A program made the position numbers and the translations under genes. 64,000 bases of DNA from Branchiostoma floridae. Lineage: Eukaryota > Chordata > Leptocardii > Amphioxiformes > Branchiostomatidae. The DNA lies in the NCBI RefSeq assembly GCF_000003815.2, contig NC_049982.1, positions 27,343,944 through 27,407,943 of the forward strand. Reading direction: 5' to 3'. A model generated the notes under the pieces. That model searched no databases. It saw only the letters and a list, made by a program, of their open reading frames with translations, and was not told the DNA's origin. Positions 11,830 through 23,759 of this stretch are shown here, one piece after another. Position 1 is the stretch's first letter. Each line of letters begins with the position of its first letter.

Positions 11830-13620
11830 TATGGAGACCTCCCCCTTTTGTGTATAGGTGCAAAAAAAGATGTCAGAATGGTAGCGTTTATTTATAAGAA
11901 GAGGCATTGCTTTTACCAAATTAAGGGTATTTTCCGCTCAATATACCACATGCGCCGTTCAATAAAGCAGCGGCTTCAAATGAATAGTTCCTGCTGTGTT
12001 TGCGTGTTAAGTTTAACCAAGAAAAGAAAATCTCCTCCTGTGTGAAAGCTACATATAACAGATACAATCTTTCCGATGTCTTTCCGTTACATTTGAGCTG
12101 ACTTTACATAAAAGGGGGGAGGTTTAAGCAAACCTCCCCCTTTTATGTATAGGTGGAAAAAAGGTGTCGGAAAGGTATCGTTAATCATTAGTTGAAGAAG
12201 AGGCATTGCTTTTACCAAATTAAGAGTATTTTCCGCTCAATATACCACATGCGCCGTTCACTAAAGCAGCGGCTTCAACTGAATAGCTCCTGCTGTGTTT
12301 GCGTGTTAAGTTTAACCAAGAAAAGTAAATATCCTGTGTGAAAGCTACATATAACGGATACAATCTTTCCGATATCTTTCCGTTACATTTGAGCTGACTT
12401 TACATAAAAGGGGGGAGGTTTAAGCAAACCTCCCCCCATTTACGTATAGGTGGAAAAAAGATGTCGGAAAGGTAGCGTTAATCATTACTTGAAGAAGAGG
12501 CATTACTTTTACCAAATTAAGAGCATTTTCCGCTCAAATGCGCCGTAAATGCGCCGTACATGCGCCGTTCACTAAAGCAGCGGCTTCAAATGAATGGCTC
12601 CTGCTGTGTTTGTGTGTTAAGTTTAACAAAGAAAAGCAAATCTCGTCCTGTGTGAAAGCTACATATAACAGATACAATCCTTCCGATGTCTATCCGTTAC
12701 ATTTGAGCTGACTTTACATAAAAGGGGGGGAGGTTTAAGCAAACCTCCCCCCTTTTATGTATAGGCGGAAAAAAGGTGTCGGAAAGGTAGCGTTAANNNN
12801 NNNNNNNNNNNNNNNNNNNNNNNNNNNNNNNNNNNNNNNNNNNNNNNNNNNNNNNNNNNNNNNNNNNNNNNNNNNNNNNNNNNNNNNNNNNNNNNNNNNN
12901 NNNNNNNNNNNNNNNNNNNNNNNNNNNNNNNNNNNNNNNNNNNNNNNNNNNNNNNNNNNNNNNNNNNNNNNNNNNNNNNNNNNNNNNNNNNNNNNNNNNN
13001 NNNNNNNNNNNNNNNNNNNNNNNNNNNNNNNNNNNNNNNNNNNNNNNNNNNNNNNNNNNNNNNNNNNNNNNNNNNNNNGGAAAGGTAGCGTTAATCATTA
13101 TTGAAGAAAGAGGCATTATTTTCCGCTCAATATACCACATGCGCCCTCACTACAGCAGCGGCTTCGCCTGAATAGCCCCTGCTGTGTTAACGTGTTGAGT
13201 TTAACCAAGATAAGCAACCTTTACTCTTGGTTAAAACTTACATATAGCAGATACAATTTTTGGAATGTATAGGGGCAAAAAAGATGTCGGAAAGGTAGCG
13301 TTAATTATTAGTCTTAAAAGAGGCATTGCTTTTACCAAATTACGAGTATTTTCCGCTCAATATACCACATGCGCCGTTCACTAAAGTAGCGACTTCGCCT
13401 GAATAACTCATTCTGTGTTAGCATGTTTGACGAAACCAGGAAAATCAAAATATCCTCATGGGTGAAACATAAATATAACATATGGTATCTTTCCAATGTC
13501 TTTACGTTACCATTGAGCTCACTTTACACAAAAAGATGCTATGTACAGGTGCAAGAAAGATGTCGGAAAGGTAGCGTTTATTTTTTCCAGTAGTATCGTA
13601 TGTATGATATCGTTCCGTTA
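11830..13620. repeat. About 300-bp tandem satellite with GC hairpins inside element A
   Basis: At least five partly degenerate monomers recur with a period of about 296-313 bp, interrupted by the assembly gap. Most carry a strong stem-loop in which an AAAGGGGGGAGGTTT arm pairs with its complement around the loop AAGC (12111-12145, 12407-12440, 12721-12756). The monomer also contains the conserved phrase ataccacatgcgccgttca. Confidence 0.85.
12797..13078. other. Assembly gap
   Basis: A run of N inside the tandem satellite of element A. The satellite probably caused an assembly collapse, so the real copy number and element length are unknown. Confidence 1.
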
Positions 13621-14924
13621 CCTTTGCCTTTGAGCTTACTTTTCAGAAAACTCTCTGAACTTTCTTTACAGAGGTGGAGATCGATAGTTACAGAAAAAGA
13701 TGTTGGAGAGGTATCGTTGAAAGCAAGGAAATTAAATATTTAACCTCCTTGTTGAAAGGAAACAACAGTCGCCGGGAGCACTGCGTACATGCCCCCGAAG
13801 ATTGGTGGTCATAATTACGGCGTGTTCCCGTTCAGGGTAAGAGGACTAGTACTGGGCGGCCTGTCCAGTATGTCGCTCGCGGGTGGCTGTGCCTTGCAGC
13901 TTGGCATCCCGACGACATAGCGTCCTCACTACCCGGTAACGTATCATGGGAATATAGCGGGTTTGCTGTTTATATAATTGTACAAAAAAAAAATTCTTAT
14001 CATCTGGAAGAACATTTATTATCTACAAGCAATAATCACGTTCTCCCAGAAAGGCTGGTATTTTCTAGTGTTGTAACAGTTGTGTTTAGCTTAACCTTGG
14101 CTAAACAGCGTACAAAGGGGATGGTGTTTTTCAAATTCAAATGTATTCGCCGTCAACTATGAATAACGAACAACGCGGCATTGAATTTCTAATTAGCAGC
14201 TCCCAGAAGAGGCCAGTCATGTGATAGGGCGTTATCCAATGACAGACAAAGGTGGGTTTTTTAAACCTAACGAATATGCCATAATTTATAGAAGAAACCA
14301 GTTTGCAGGGCGTCTGTTTCGGGACAAGTCAAGAAGGAGCCTTGGACCCGTTTCAACACACGGATTATCGGCGTGGCTTTGCCGCAAATGGATTCCAACG
14401 GAACTACAGGACGGAACGGACATAACCATAGGACACTCACGGCTTGCCGGAAACGGAGTACGTATGTTGGAGAGTCTTCAACGGGGCACAACTCAGGGTG
14501 AATTCAAGACTGTGTCGTCTTGACCAGCATAAGCTGGCGGAGACATGGAGAGCACGGCCTGTTCATCACAAAACAGTACCCGTCTTCGGGAATCTCAGCG
14601 GATTTTTCCTAATGTGATGGCCAGATGGAACTATGTTGCTTAAAATGACGTCTTTCCAGGCGTATCGCCCGACACTGGACTCCAAATTGCGGAGATTCGT
14701 GCATGGATATTGTACACCGATTGTTCCCTCGGTCGACCAATCCAAGTCCACAATTAGAATCACAAGATAGTTTAGACGGCGAAGCCATAGATACCGGTGT
14801 AGGTATGATTCACACCAAATAAGACACGCATACCCGATGCAAAAGTTCCAATTTAAGCCACACAAAACACATAAAGCCTACCTAAAGATGCGCCGCCTTT
14901 ACTGATAATATAGTCCAATGAAAG

Positions 14925-15445
14925 ATCACGGAAAGCGTACGTTTCTGCACTTCTTCACGTGCCTTTCAGGGTGTGTAAACGACACATAAACGTGGGGAAA
15001 TCGTGACGACACATAAACGTGGGGAAATCGTGACGGAAATCGACTGTAAAGGTCTTAAGAAACGCGTGCTTTCCGCCCGTATAGGTTACGAAAAACTGTC
15101 ATTAACGACGCCTTTAAGCGTCTAATAGTTGCGGAAAGGCACGTGAAGGAGTGCCGAAACGTACATATAAGTGCATTAAAGGGAATCTTTACGTTCACGG
15201 ATAGATGTCGTTAAGTTGCGGAAAGGGTGCAGAAAGGTCTTAATAAACGCGTGCTTTCCGCCCGTATAGGTTACGAAAAACTGTCATTAACGACGCCTTT
15301 AAGCGTCTAATAGTTGCGGAAAGGCACGTGAAGGAGTGCCGAAACGCACTTTTAAGTGCCAACGTAAAGGTAACATTAAAGGGAACCTTTACGTTCACGG
15401 ATAGATGTCGTTAAGTTGCGGAAAGGGTGCAGAAACGTCGCGTTT
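14925..15445. repeat. 187-bp direct duplication near the right end of element A
   Basis: The segment beginning ggtcttaagaaacgcgtgct at about 15052 is repeated at about 15239. A smaller 25-bp duplication, acacataaacgtggggaaat, lies at 14982 and 15008. These could be subterminal recognition repeats or simple slippage. Confidence 0.75.
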
Positions 15446-15488
15446 ACGTTGAGTTTAAGCTTGCTTAAATACCAGATTTCGTGCTGTG

Positions 15489-15733
15489 GCACATCCTGAC
15501 ATCGCCGACTCACTTTACAAGTTGGGTGCCGCCTGGAGGAACATTGGGGATGTGAGAAAGGCGATCAGCTATTATGAGCAGTCACTTAAAATGGAGTATC
15601 TATGGTGAGAACACCGCACATCCTGACATTGTCCAATCGCTTAACAATTTTGGAGAGAGCTCGGTGATTACGGAAATGCCATATACTATTTTCAACTGGA
15701 AGAACAAATGAAACAGGTCATTGCAGCTTCAGA
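15489..15733 (+). pseudogene. Orphaned 3' end of the copy 1 TPR gene
   Basis: This segment sits between transposons A and B. It matches the last TPR units and C-terminus of copy 2 (about 30885-31135), including the final GNAIYYFQLEEQMKQVI-like block. Small deletions shift the frame, for example five bases are missing in cttaaaatggagtatc, so it cannot extend the gene even if the transposons were spliced out. Confidence 0.85.
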
Positions 15734-15839
15734 CACGGCACGAAAAACGGAATTTAAGCATGCTTAAATGATGCTTAACGTTGACGTATTTTCCTTCTTT
15801 ACGGATCTATACATCTCTTATACGAGTACGTAAAGATTG

Positions 15840-16800
15840 GCGTTACGTAGTCTTTACGTAGGTGCTGATAGGTCCGTATTTTCCGGTTTTTTAAATTGCC
15901 TTTCGGCAGCTTAAAGTTGTTGTAAATAATTACTAAAACTCATTTAAAGTGCATTTAAATATTACGTTTATAAAACTTTAAGCATTGTTACGGCTTATTT
16001 ACGTGTGCGTAAAGATGATCATTAGGTGGCTTATAGGTGCGGATAGGTCCGTATTTTCCGTTTTTTTAAGTTGCCTTTCAGCAGCTTAAAGATGTTGTAA
16101 ATGTTTATTAAAACTCATTTAAATTGCAATTAAATATTACGTTTCATAAAACTTTAAACATCGTTACGGCTCATTTACGTGTGCGTAAAGATGATCATTA
16201 GGTGCTTATAGATCCGTATTTTCCGGTTTTTTAAGTTGCCTTTCAGTAGCTTAAATATTTCGTAAATGATTATTAAAACGCCCTTAATACATGTTTAAAG
16301 TTCACGTTTATTTCTTCTGAAGCCTTTATACTTGTCATATACGTGTGCATTAAGATGCTTATACTTTGTGTATTGATGCCCTTTTAGCAGCTTAAAGTTG
16401 TCATAAACACTTATTAAAACACCCTCAATACATGTTTAAAGTTCACGTTTATTTGCTCTTAAGTCCATTTACGTCTCATATACGTGTGCATTAAGATGTT
16501 TATAAGATGTGTATTGTTGCCCTTTTAGCAGCTTAAAGTTGTCATAAACACTTATAAAAACACCCTTAATACATGTTTAAAGTTCCCTTTTATCTTCTCT
16601 GAAGCCTCTTTACGTCTCATATACATGCGCATTAAGAGGATTTTAATGTGTCTATATTTGTCCTTTTAGCAGCTAAAAGTTGTCATAAATACATACTAAA
16701 ACACTCTTAAGACATGTTTAAAGTTCCCTTTCTACGTCTCATATACGTGTGCATTAAGGTGATTATAAGGTGTGGATAAGTGTCATTTTAGCGGGATAAA
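15840..16800. repeat. Degenerate 125-170-bp repeats in element B
   Basis: The recurring phrase ttttagcagcttaaagttg, followed by an AT-rich segment and acgtgtgcattaagatg, appears about six times with drift. No coding potential is seen. Confidence 0.75.
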
Positions 16801-16864
16801 GTTAATCATAAGCACGTTTTCAAGCAAGAAAATACAATGGATGAATCTTTGAAATTTTATTGAA

Positions 16865-17302
16865 CTACGAGAAAATATTACATAGAAAAGTAAAAAAAAA
16901 ACTACAGCCTACTAGGTATTTGTGGCCTATCATTCTGATGTAGTCGGCAGTTGAAGCAATCACAACGGCTGTGCAATTCCGTGCAGCATCTAAGTCCACA
17001 GTCCCATTTCCAGTGTCGGGCGAAGCGTCACGGCGTAAGTTAAAAAGAGCACACAGTTCCATCTGGCCACCACAGGAATAAGAATCCGGTAAGATCAAGA
17101 GTAGTGGCCGATATGACTCGTGTTGTTGGATGGTCTTGGACTCTTGGATTATTTGGACGCGAAACATGTTCAGCTTGCAGTCTCGGCTTCTATTAATCCG
17201 GATGGTACAAAGGTCGTGATTTCCCATTCTGTGTCGATTTCCAACAACATCAACTTGTACAGAATGATAGCAACCTACTATCTTTGCGTCAAATTCCGCC
17301 AC
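16865..17302 (-). CDS. Unrecognised 145-codon ORF in element B
   Basis: This open frame is the longest in element B and lies in its only non-repetitive stretch. It is Cys-rich (about nine Cys) with a hydrophobic C-terminus, YLVGCSFFFTFLCNIFS. I recognise no family. The neighbouring frame at 17343-17669 (+) is similarly anonymous. It may be a decayed captured gene or chance; confidence that it is coding is low. Confidence 0.2.
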   Translation of the reverse strand: MAEFDAKIVGCYHSVQVDVVGNRHRMGNHDLCTIRINRSRDCKLNMFRVQIIQESKTIQQHESYRPLLLILPDSYSCGGQMELCALFNLRRDASPDTGNGTVDLDAARNCTAVVIASTADYIRMIGHKYLVGCSFFFTFLCNIFS

Positions 17303-17779
17303 CGGGGGTCCTAGGCGGTAACAGCAGTGTCACGGCCACAACTTGCGGGTTAGAACAGGTCCAAACTTTCTTCAATACTTCTTTTCAAATGAGCGCCTGG
17401 AAAATGCCGTTCCTTGTGGTATGGTAAATTTGAACCCCCACTCTTTTCTGCCATTGGATACATCCTATCACATGACACAGCCGCTGTGTATGTATAGTAT
17501 GCCGGCCACAGACGGAGGCGCGCCCCATGCGGATTGCGCGTACGAATTAACGCTGAATAAATTTACATCTAGCCTGCCCACCCATATCACAATTTTCAAC
17601 CTCCTTGCCAAAACAAACACGAGCAACACGGGAAGACACTACCTGTGTGTCCAGACTGTTCTTTCTTGACGCTTGCTTGTAGATAAAGAAATCATTCGTA
17701 CATTTACTTGTAGTAAGAAATGCTCGCCGTTTAATAGTAAGAAAAATATCATAATTAAACACCACTCACTACACAAAAG

Positions 17780-20030
17780 TATAAGCTAAACCAAGGAGCT
17801 TTTAACGGGGAGGTTTCACCGTATTCGCTTAAAAGTGCGCGGATTCAAAGATTAAATATGTTGTATGTTCAACAGAAAAACGCAACATTTCATATACGTT
17901 TTGGCAACATGTAAGCTAAACGGTGGAGGTCTCCCCGTGTTCGCTTAAACTGCGCAGATTCAAAGATTAAACATGTCGTATGTTCAACAGAAATACGCAA
18001 CATTTCATGTACGTTTTGGTAACATATAAGCTAAACGGGAGAGGTCTCCCCTAGTTTGCTTAAACTGCGCGGATTCAAAGATTAAACATGTCGTGTGTTC
18101 AACAGAAATACGCAACATTTCATATACGTTTTGGCAACATATAAGCTAAACGGGGGAGGTCTCCCCGTGTTCGCTTAAACTGCGCGGATTCAAAGATTAA
18201 ACAGGTCGTATGTTCAACAGAAATACGCAACATTTCATGTACGTTTTGGCAACATATAAGCTAAACGGAGGAGGTCTCCCCTAGTTCGCTTAAACTGCGC
18301 GGATTCAAAGATTAAACATGTCGTATGTTCAACAGAAATACACAACATTTCATATACGTTTTGACAGCATATAAGCTAAACGGGGGAGGTCTCCCCTAGT
18401 TCGCTTAAACTGCGCGGATTCAAAGATTAAACATGTCGTATGTTTAACAGAAATACGCAAAATTTTATATACGTTTTGGCAACATATAAGCTAAACGGGG
18501 GAGGTCTCCCCGTGTTCGCTTAAAAGTGCACGGATTCAAAGATTAAACTTGTCGTATGTTCAACAGAAATACCCAACATTTCATATACGTCTTGACAACA
18601 TATAAGTTAAACGGGGGAGGTCTCCCCTAGTTCGTTTAAACTGCGCGGATTCAAAGATTAAACATGTCGTATGTTCAACAGAAATGCGCAACATTTCATG
18701 TACGTTTTGGCAACATATAAGCTAAACGGGGGAGGTCTCCCCTAGTTCGCTTAAACTGCGCGGATTCAAAGATTAAACATGTCGTATGTTTAACAGAAAT
18801 ACGCAAAATTTTATATACGTTTTGGCAGCATATAAGCTAAACGGGGGAGGTCTCCCCGTGTTCGCTTAAAAGTGCACGGATTCAAAGATTAAAAATGTCG
18901 TATGTTCAACAGAAATACGCAACATTTCATATACGTCTTGACAACATATAAGTTAAACGGGGGAGGTCTCCCCTAGTTCGTTTAAACTGCGCGGATTCAA
19001 AGATTAAACATGTCGTATGTTTAACAGAAATACGCAACATTTCATGTACGTTTTGGCAACATATAAGCTAAACGGTGGAGGTCTTCCCGTGTTCGCTTAA
19101 ACTGCGCGGATTCAAAGATTAAACATGTCGTATGTTCAACAGAAATACGCAACATTTCATGTACGTTTTGACAACATATAAGCTAAACGGGGGAGGTCTC
19201 CCCTAGTTCGCTTAAACTGCGCTGATTCAAAGATTAAACATGTCGTATGTTCAACAGAAATACCCAACATTTCATATACGTCTTGACAACATATAAGCTA
19301 AACGGGGGAGGTCTCCCCGTGTTCGCTTAAAAGTGCACGGATTCAAAGATTAAAAATGTCGTATGTTCAACAGAAATACCCAACATTTCATATACGTCTT
19401 GACAACATATAAGTTAAACGGGGGAGGTCTCCCCTAGTTCGCTTAAACTGCGCGGATTCAAAGATTAAACAGGTCGTATGTTCAACAGAAATACGCAACA
19501 TTTCATGTACGTTTTGACAACAGATAAGCTAAACGGGGGAGGTCTCCCCTAGTTCGCTTAAACTGCGCGGATTCAAAGATTAAACATGTCGTATGTTCAA
19601 CAGAAATACGCAACATTTCATGTACGTTTTGGCAACATATAAGCTAAACGGGGGAGGTCTCCCCTAGTTCGCTTAAACTGCGCGGATTCAAAGATTAAAC
19701 ATGTCGTATGTTTAACAGAAATACGCAAAATTTTATATACGTTTTGGCAACATATAAGCTAAACGGGGGAGGTCTCCCCTTGTTTGCTTAAACTGAGCTG
19801 ATTCAAAGATTAAACATGTCGTGTGTTTTACAGTAATACGCAACATTGTATATACGTTTTGGCAACATAAGCTAAACGGAGGAGGTCTCCCCATGTTCGC
19901 TTAAACTGCCTTGATTCAAAGATTAAACATGTCGTATGTTTAACAGAAATACGCAACATTTCATATACCTCTTGGCATCATGGCTAAACGGGGGAAGCCC
20001 CCCCCCCCTTCTTTGCGTAAACGATGGTTC
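17780..20030. repeat. 115-bp satellite array (about 19 monomers) in element B
   Basis: Monomers of 115-117 bp recur head to tail. Each contains taagctaaacgggggagg, followed by tctcccc and gcttaaa, forming a near-perfect palindrome (GGGGAG-GT-CTCCCC inside TAAGC...GCTTA). A conserved block, aaagattaaacatgtcgta, follows. Two alternating variants (cccctagttcg and ccccgtgttcg) suggest higher-order organisation. The last units, near 19980-20110, are degenerate. Confidence 0.95.
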
Positions 20031-20695
20031 GAAATAGATTACAGATGCCGTATATTCAACAGAAAAACGCAGCATTTCATGTAACGTAAGGGAGCGCATA
20101 TAAGCTAAACGTAAGAGGTATTCCCTGTTCGAATAAAAAATTGCGCACAGAAAGATCGAATACATCATATGCTTTCGGAACAAACAACATAGAAGAATAT
20201 TGTATTTGACTTTTCTGAGGTATCAACATAACATTTTGTCCCGGAAAACGCAATTGTCAGTTTTGACAGTAAATCTTGTCACTGTTTTAAAACAGATGAC
20301 GCAATGCTTTATCACACGCCAGACAAAGGCCTTTCATATTTGACATAGCCGAGGTAAGTTTGGTAAACAGATCTAGAGAAACGGTATTTGTCAGTTTTAT
20401 ATTTAAAAACTTGAAATATTACCACAGTGGTAAAACAGTAAAACGGATTATTTTTTATAACTTTTTGAGACATTTAAGTTGTCTTTTCGGCTTACTAAAA
20501 TACATGTAAAATTCACGTAAAGAAACACGACAGATAAAGTTTCATTTACAAACGCTGAAATCTTACGTAAAGGCCAGATGTATGTTTCCGATGCCTTTAA
20601 TAGATCTTAAAATCTTCTGAAATATTTCTTCGCCTTTAAGGTTTTTATACATATCTCTGAAACTTTGCTTAAATAGTTGTTTTCGTGCTGTGAGA

Positions 20696-23007
20696 TAAGT
20701 AATTAGCAGAAAAAACTTTCCATCCGTAATAGCTGTAAATGACCGCTCCTATCAAGGAATCTCACTTTACAACATTTTCCTAAGATGTCAGACTTAAGGC
20801 CTGGAAAAGCCGTCACTTAAGTGGGCATCATGATGCCTAATGTAGATTGTGAAATATAAGTTTTGAATTTTTCTTATTAATTTGGTTGCTGTACTGTATG
20901 ATGTGGTTGTTAATGGCATAGTTTGATCCGTACTACTATCAGATTTGGGCGATTAACAGTTTACTTCAGTCTTGTTGTGAACGTCTGTTAGTGTTGACGA
21001 CGAAAGACTACGAGGAGTGATGACTGTTTCACCAAGAAACAAGGTACACAACCCAAACATTCGGGCATAGTTGTAAAGAAAGAAACAAAGTGATCTCGAA
21101 CCAGTTTTAGCTCATTGAAGGGCTAGTCTCCTACTTGTCGTGACAGAGAGGACAGACGCTATGTACAGTATTTACAGGTTCATTGTACCGGGGAGATTCC
21201 CATAGCTCTTTATAATTTACGACAAGCACAATGAACAATGGACCACGGCTTAACGTCCCGTCCTAAGGACTGCAACCCTTTCCGGTAGCGTGCATGTTCG
21301 GTGAGCGACACAGCCGGAATCGAACTCACGGCTTCTAGTTCCAGAGGCAGGACCGCTAACCACTGGACTACGCACGCTACAGAATAAGATTTTTATGAAT
21401 GTCTACCAATACCAAAACCATTGCGAATATTACTTTGCGAGCAAGGTCTTTTATTTCATTACATGAGGAACACCACCCACACATATACAGCTCTGTTCAC
21501 CTTCACCCTTCTTTGGTCTGTGTATTGCAAACTCCGCTGTCCTGGATTATAGCTGGCCCCTTCCCGCAGGAGAGGTCGGTTGGATGTAGGGCGGGCCGCT
21601 TTAAGCGCAATTTATATTGTTCTCGCCGCTTGCCTACTGATTTTCAAACGGACGTCAACTAGAAAGTAGAATGACCACAGTGATATACAATTTGGTGGCT
21701 ATAGGTAATTATAACATACTATACGATGATATACTTATTTCCGGGTGAGGCCGAGATCTTGATTATCACCCCTTAAAGTTTAGGAATGAGGCCGTAAACT
21801 AAGGCTTAAAGATTCCCATGCTGATACAATGTGATGTATCAGACCGTTGTTATTGCCGTGAAAGACGTAATGTTTCTTATGTGTTTTAGTATAGGTATAT
21901 GGACATTTTCAACCGCTTGCTACATATGATTATTGGTGGACTTGTATATGTCTTGCAAATACAATGTATAAAAATATTGGAAAAAACATAAGGTAAAGGT
22001 TGAAACTTGTAAAATGAAGTTAAATCTTGAGCGTCTTGGGGCGAGATAACTCTCGGTAATAACATGGGAGTTATCAACATTGAAACCCATAGAGTACTGA
22101 GAACAACACCAAGTGTAATATGATTCTTATACAAATGGTAAAAGGCTATCGGGTTTATGTCTTCTCTGTGAGAATGAAAATTCTGTTTAAATGTAAGTTA
22201 TAAGGTAGTCTGCTGAGAATGCACTTTAACGTTTAAGGATGTTGGCTAGACTATATATGATGCACCTGGTGTGTTCATTTCATGATCCATTAGACCCTTC
22301 TTAGCATGCATTCATATTTCTATTGTGTGGATTAAAGAAATTTGACTATTTAAACCATACAGTAAAGTAACAGAACCTTATTGTACATAGGAAGTTGCTA
22401 CTATATCCAGCTTAGTTCAGTCTGATATTTAAGTGGTAAGTTACGATTGAAGTTCACTTTAATATACGTATGAAAAGATCCCAGTTACACTATATGTGGA
22501 GAGATGACTGAAATGTCATATCGTGTACTATGCTATGCTACCTGTAATGAAAAACGATGGCTTTATTTACAGTCTTTTCCCGAGCCAGTTTTCTGCATGT
22601 GCAGATTTGTTGTAAAATACATGTAAAGGGAATCTTCTTAGTAGCGTGTTGAAATGGGTACATTGTATATTCTGATATTAGATCTTAGAGTGTAACATCA
22701 TATTTTGATACCACACTGATTTGTTTTTATCACAGAGATTTTATGGATGACATTGTCTGGTCACCCGAAAACTAATGCGAACATTTGTAAGAAGAAAGAT
22801 TATAACAAAATATGTCTGAAATTCAAATGATAATGAAGGTTGTAAGAATGATAAACCACCCAAAGGATTGGGTAATAAACATAAGAATATAATTGTTCCT
22901 ATTGGATATTGTCACTGTTTTGTTTTCAAATGTCTATTGCATGAATTCATATACACGGTTTCATTATCGAAAACAAACTAGCTAGAGTTCGACGATGTCA
23001 CGCCCCT
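20696..23007. repeat. 3' flank of copy 1 (duplicated segment)
   Basis: This is homologous to 31132-33435 behind copy 2 and, in its right part, to the window start. It contains the tRNA-derived SINE described separately. Homology stops at 23007 (cacgcccct), where copy 1 flank changes into unrelated sequence. Confidence 0.85.
21120..21380 (-). mobile_element. tRNA-derived SINE (copy 1 flank)
   Basis: Read on the minus strand it starts with a tRNA-like head at 21380-21285. There is an A-box-like GTAGTCCAGTGGTTAGC, a B-box GAGTTCGATTCCGGC, and a nine-base acceptor-like stem, GTAGCGTGC paired with GCACGCTAC. An unrelated body follows, with gcagtccttaggacgggac. The head lacks a proper anticodon arm, so it is not a functional tRNA. 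Confidence 0.8.
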
Positions 23008-23317
23008 AAACATTGCTACGGAAAGCTTGTGATCCACATATTTTCAGTATGAATATCCATTAGTAAGTAAATATTTGCATAAACCTGCATATACTACTTG
23101 AGGGATTCTTACGTTCAATGAAAGGCTTAATCGCTCAAAATGTGACCTGTCCTTGGTACTTAACAGTATTCAAAATAACACGCAACTTCAGGCACAAATG
23201 CACACTACTACTACACAAGGTGAGCAAAATAAAGCAAAATGTAAACATATTTAAATTTGGACATGTAAGAATAACCGAAGGGACAAAACATGGTATCACA
23301 ACCAAAAAGTCTTTTAT

Positions 23318-23728
23318 TCATATATTCATATATTCTTTCAGGTCATCCAGGGTAACCGCCGCCTTGGTCTTGGCGGGCCTCGCTGCCCCGACCGCCGCTT
23401 GCAGTTTAGTCGTTGCCCTGTATAGCAGGGCGTACTGGCCAACAGAGAGGTCCAGCATTTGTAGCATGTCGTTAGTAACGCACAGACGGGCCTCTTTCTC
23501 CGCCAGCTCGGCCATGGCCAAGGCCTTGACCGTAGCTGGGGTCAGCTTTGCAGCCTGGGACCACTCTGTAAAATCGAACTCGGCCCTTGTGTCGGGATCG
23601 ACCGAGAGAGAAGAGGTTTCACGTTTCGCGTCCGCACGCGTGTAAGGCGGTCCGGGAATGAAGCCCCGGACTAACCCGCCTGCCTGGAGCCAATGAAGCT
23701 GACCCTGGCGGGTCCGTGTGTTGTCGGA
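23318..23728 (-). CDS. Unrecognised GC-rich open frame
   Basis: Read on the minus strand, this frame is open for about 136 codons from the stop at 23729 to the stop at 23318. It is much more GC-rich than the surrounding AT-rich DNA. The C-terminal half is Ala/Leu/Lys-rich and probably helical (AMAELAEKEARLCVTNDMLQ, then VGQYALLYRATTKLQAA). An internal ATG lies near 23515, and no ATG begins the longer frame, so it may be an exon or a fragment of a mobile element's protein. The family is not recognised. Confidence 0.4.
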   Translation of the reverse strand, partial: SDNTRTRQGQLHWLQAGGLVRGFIPGPPYTRADAKRETSSLSVDPDTRAEFDFTEWSQAAKLTPATVKALAMAELAEKEARLCVTNDMLQMLDLSVGQYALLYRATTKLQAAVGAARPAKTKAAVTLDDLKEYMNI

Positions 23729-23759
23729 TCAAACAACCTCCTTGGATCAAAACATAAAT

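Larger units (their letters stand above)
11422..15488. mobile_element. Non-autonomous DNA transposon 'A' (CAC-terminal family)
   Basis: The ends are CACAGCACGAAAAT at 11422 and the inverted TTTCGTGCTGTG ending at 15488. The flanks share a 3-bp duplication, GCA (11419-11421 and 15489-15491). Removing the element plus one GCA restores the expected TPR sequence context. Element B at 15734-20692 has the same termini. All four ends also share a subterminal ATTTAAGCA about 20 bp in. Termini starting with CAC, a 3-bp duplication and repeated subterminal motifs resemble the CACTA/EnSpm superfamily, but no transposase is present. The interior is about 300-bp hairpin satellites, a gap, unique sequence, and a 187-bp duplication. 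Confidence 0.85.
15734..20692. mobile_element. Non-autonomous DNA transposon 'B' (same CAC-terminal family)
   Basis: The left end is CACGGCACGAAAAACGG and the right end is the inverted TTTTCGTGCTGTG. The target duplication is AGA (15731-15733 and 20693-20695). Joining the flanks restores gcttcagataagtaattag, exactly the sequence found after the copy 2 gene at about 31131. The interior holds about six degenerate 125-170-bp repeats (15840-16800), a short unique segment with weak ORFs, and a 115-bp satellite array (17780-20030). No transposase is seen. Confidence 0.88.

Noticed and set aside
12757-13140. Open frames on both strands across the first gap
   Set aside because: They consist almost entirely of N and have no content.
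14221-14523. 100-codon frame in transposon A as a transposase
   Set aside because: It is short, without catalytic motifs or conserved helices. No other frame in the element supports a transposase.
17780-20030. A CRISPR-like array
   Set aside because: The whole 115-bp unit is repeated, with no unique spacers, in a eukaryotic transposon. It is a satellite.
21285-21380. A real tRNA gene on the minus strand
   Set aside because: It has A and B boxes and an acceptor-like stem, but no proper anticodon arm, and it is followed by a SINE body. A second copy lies at 31723-31818.
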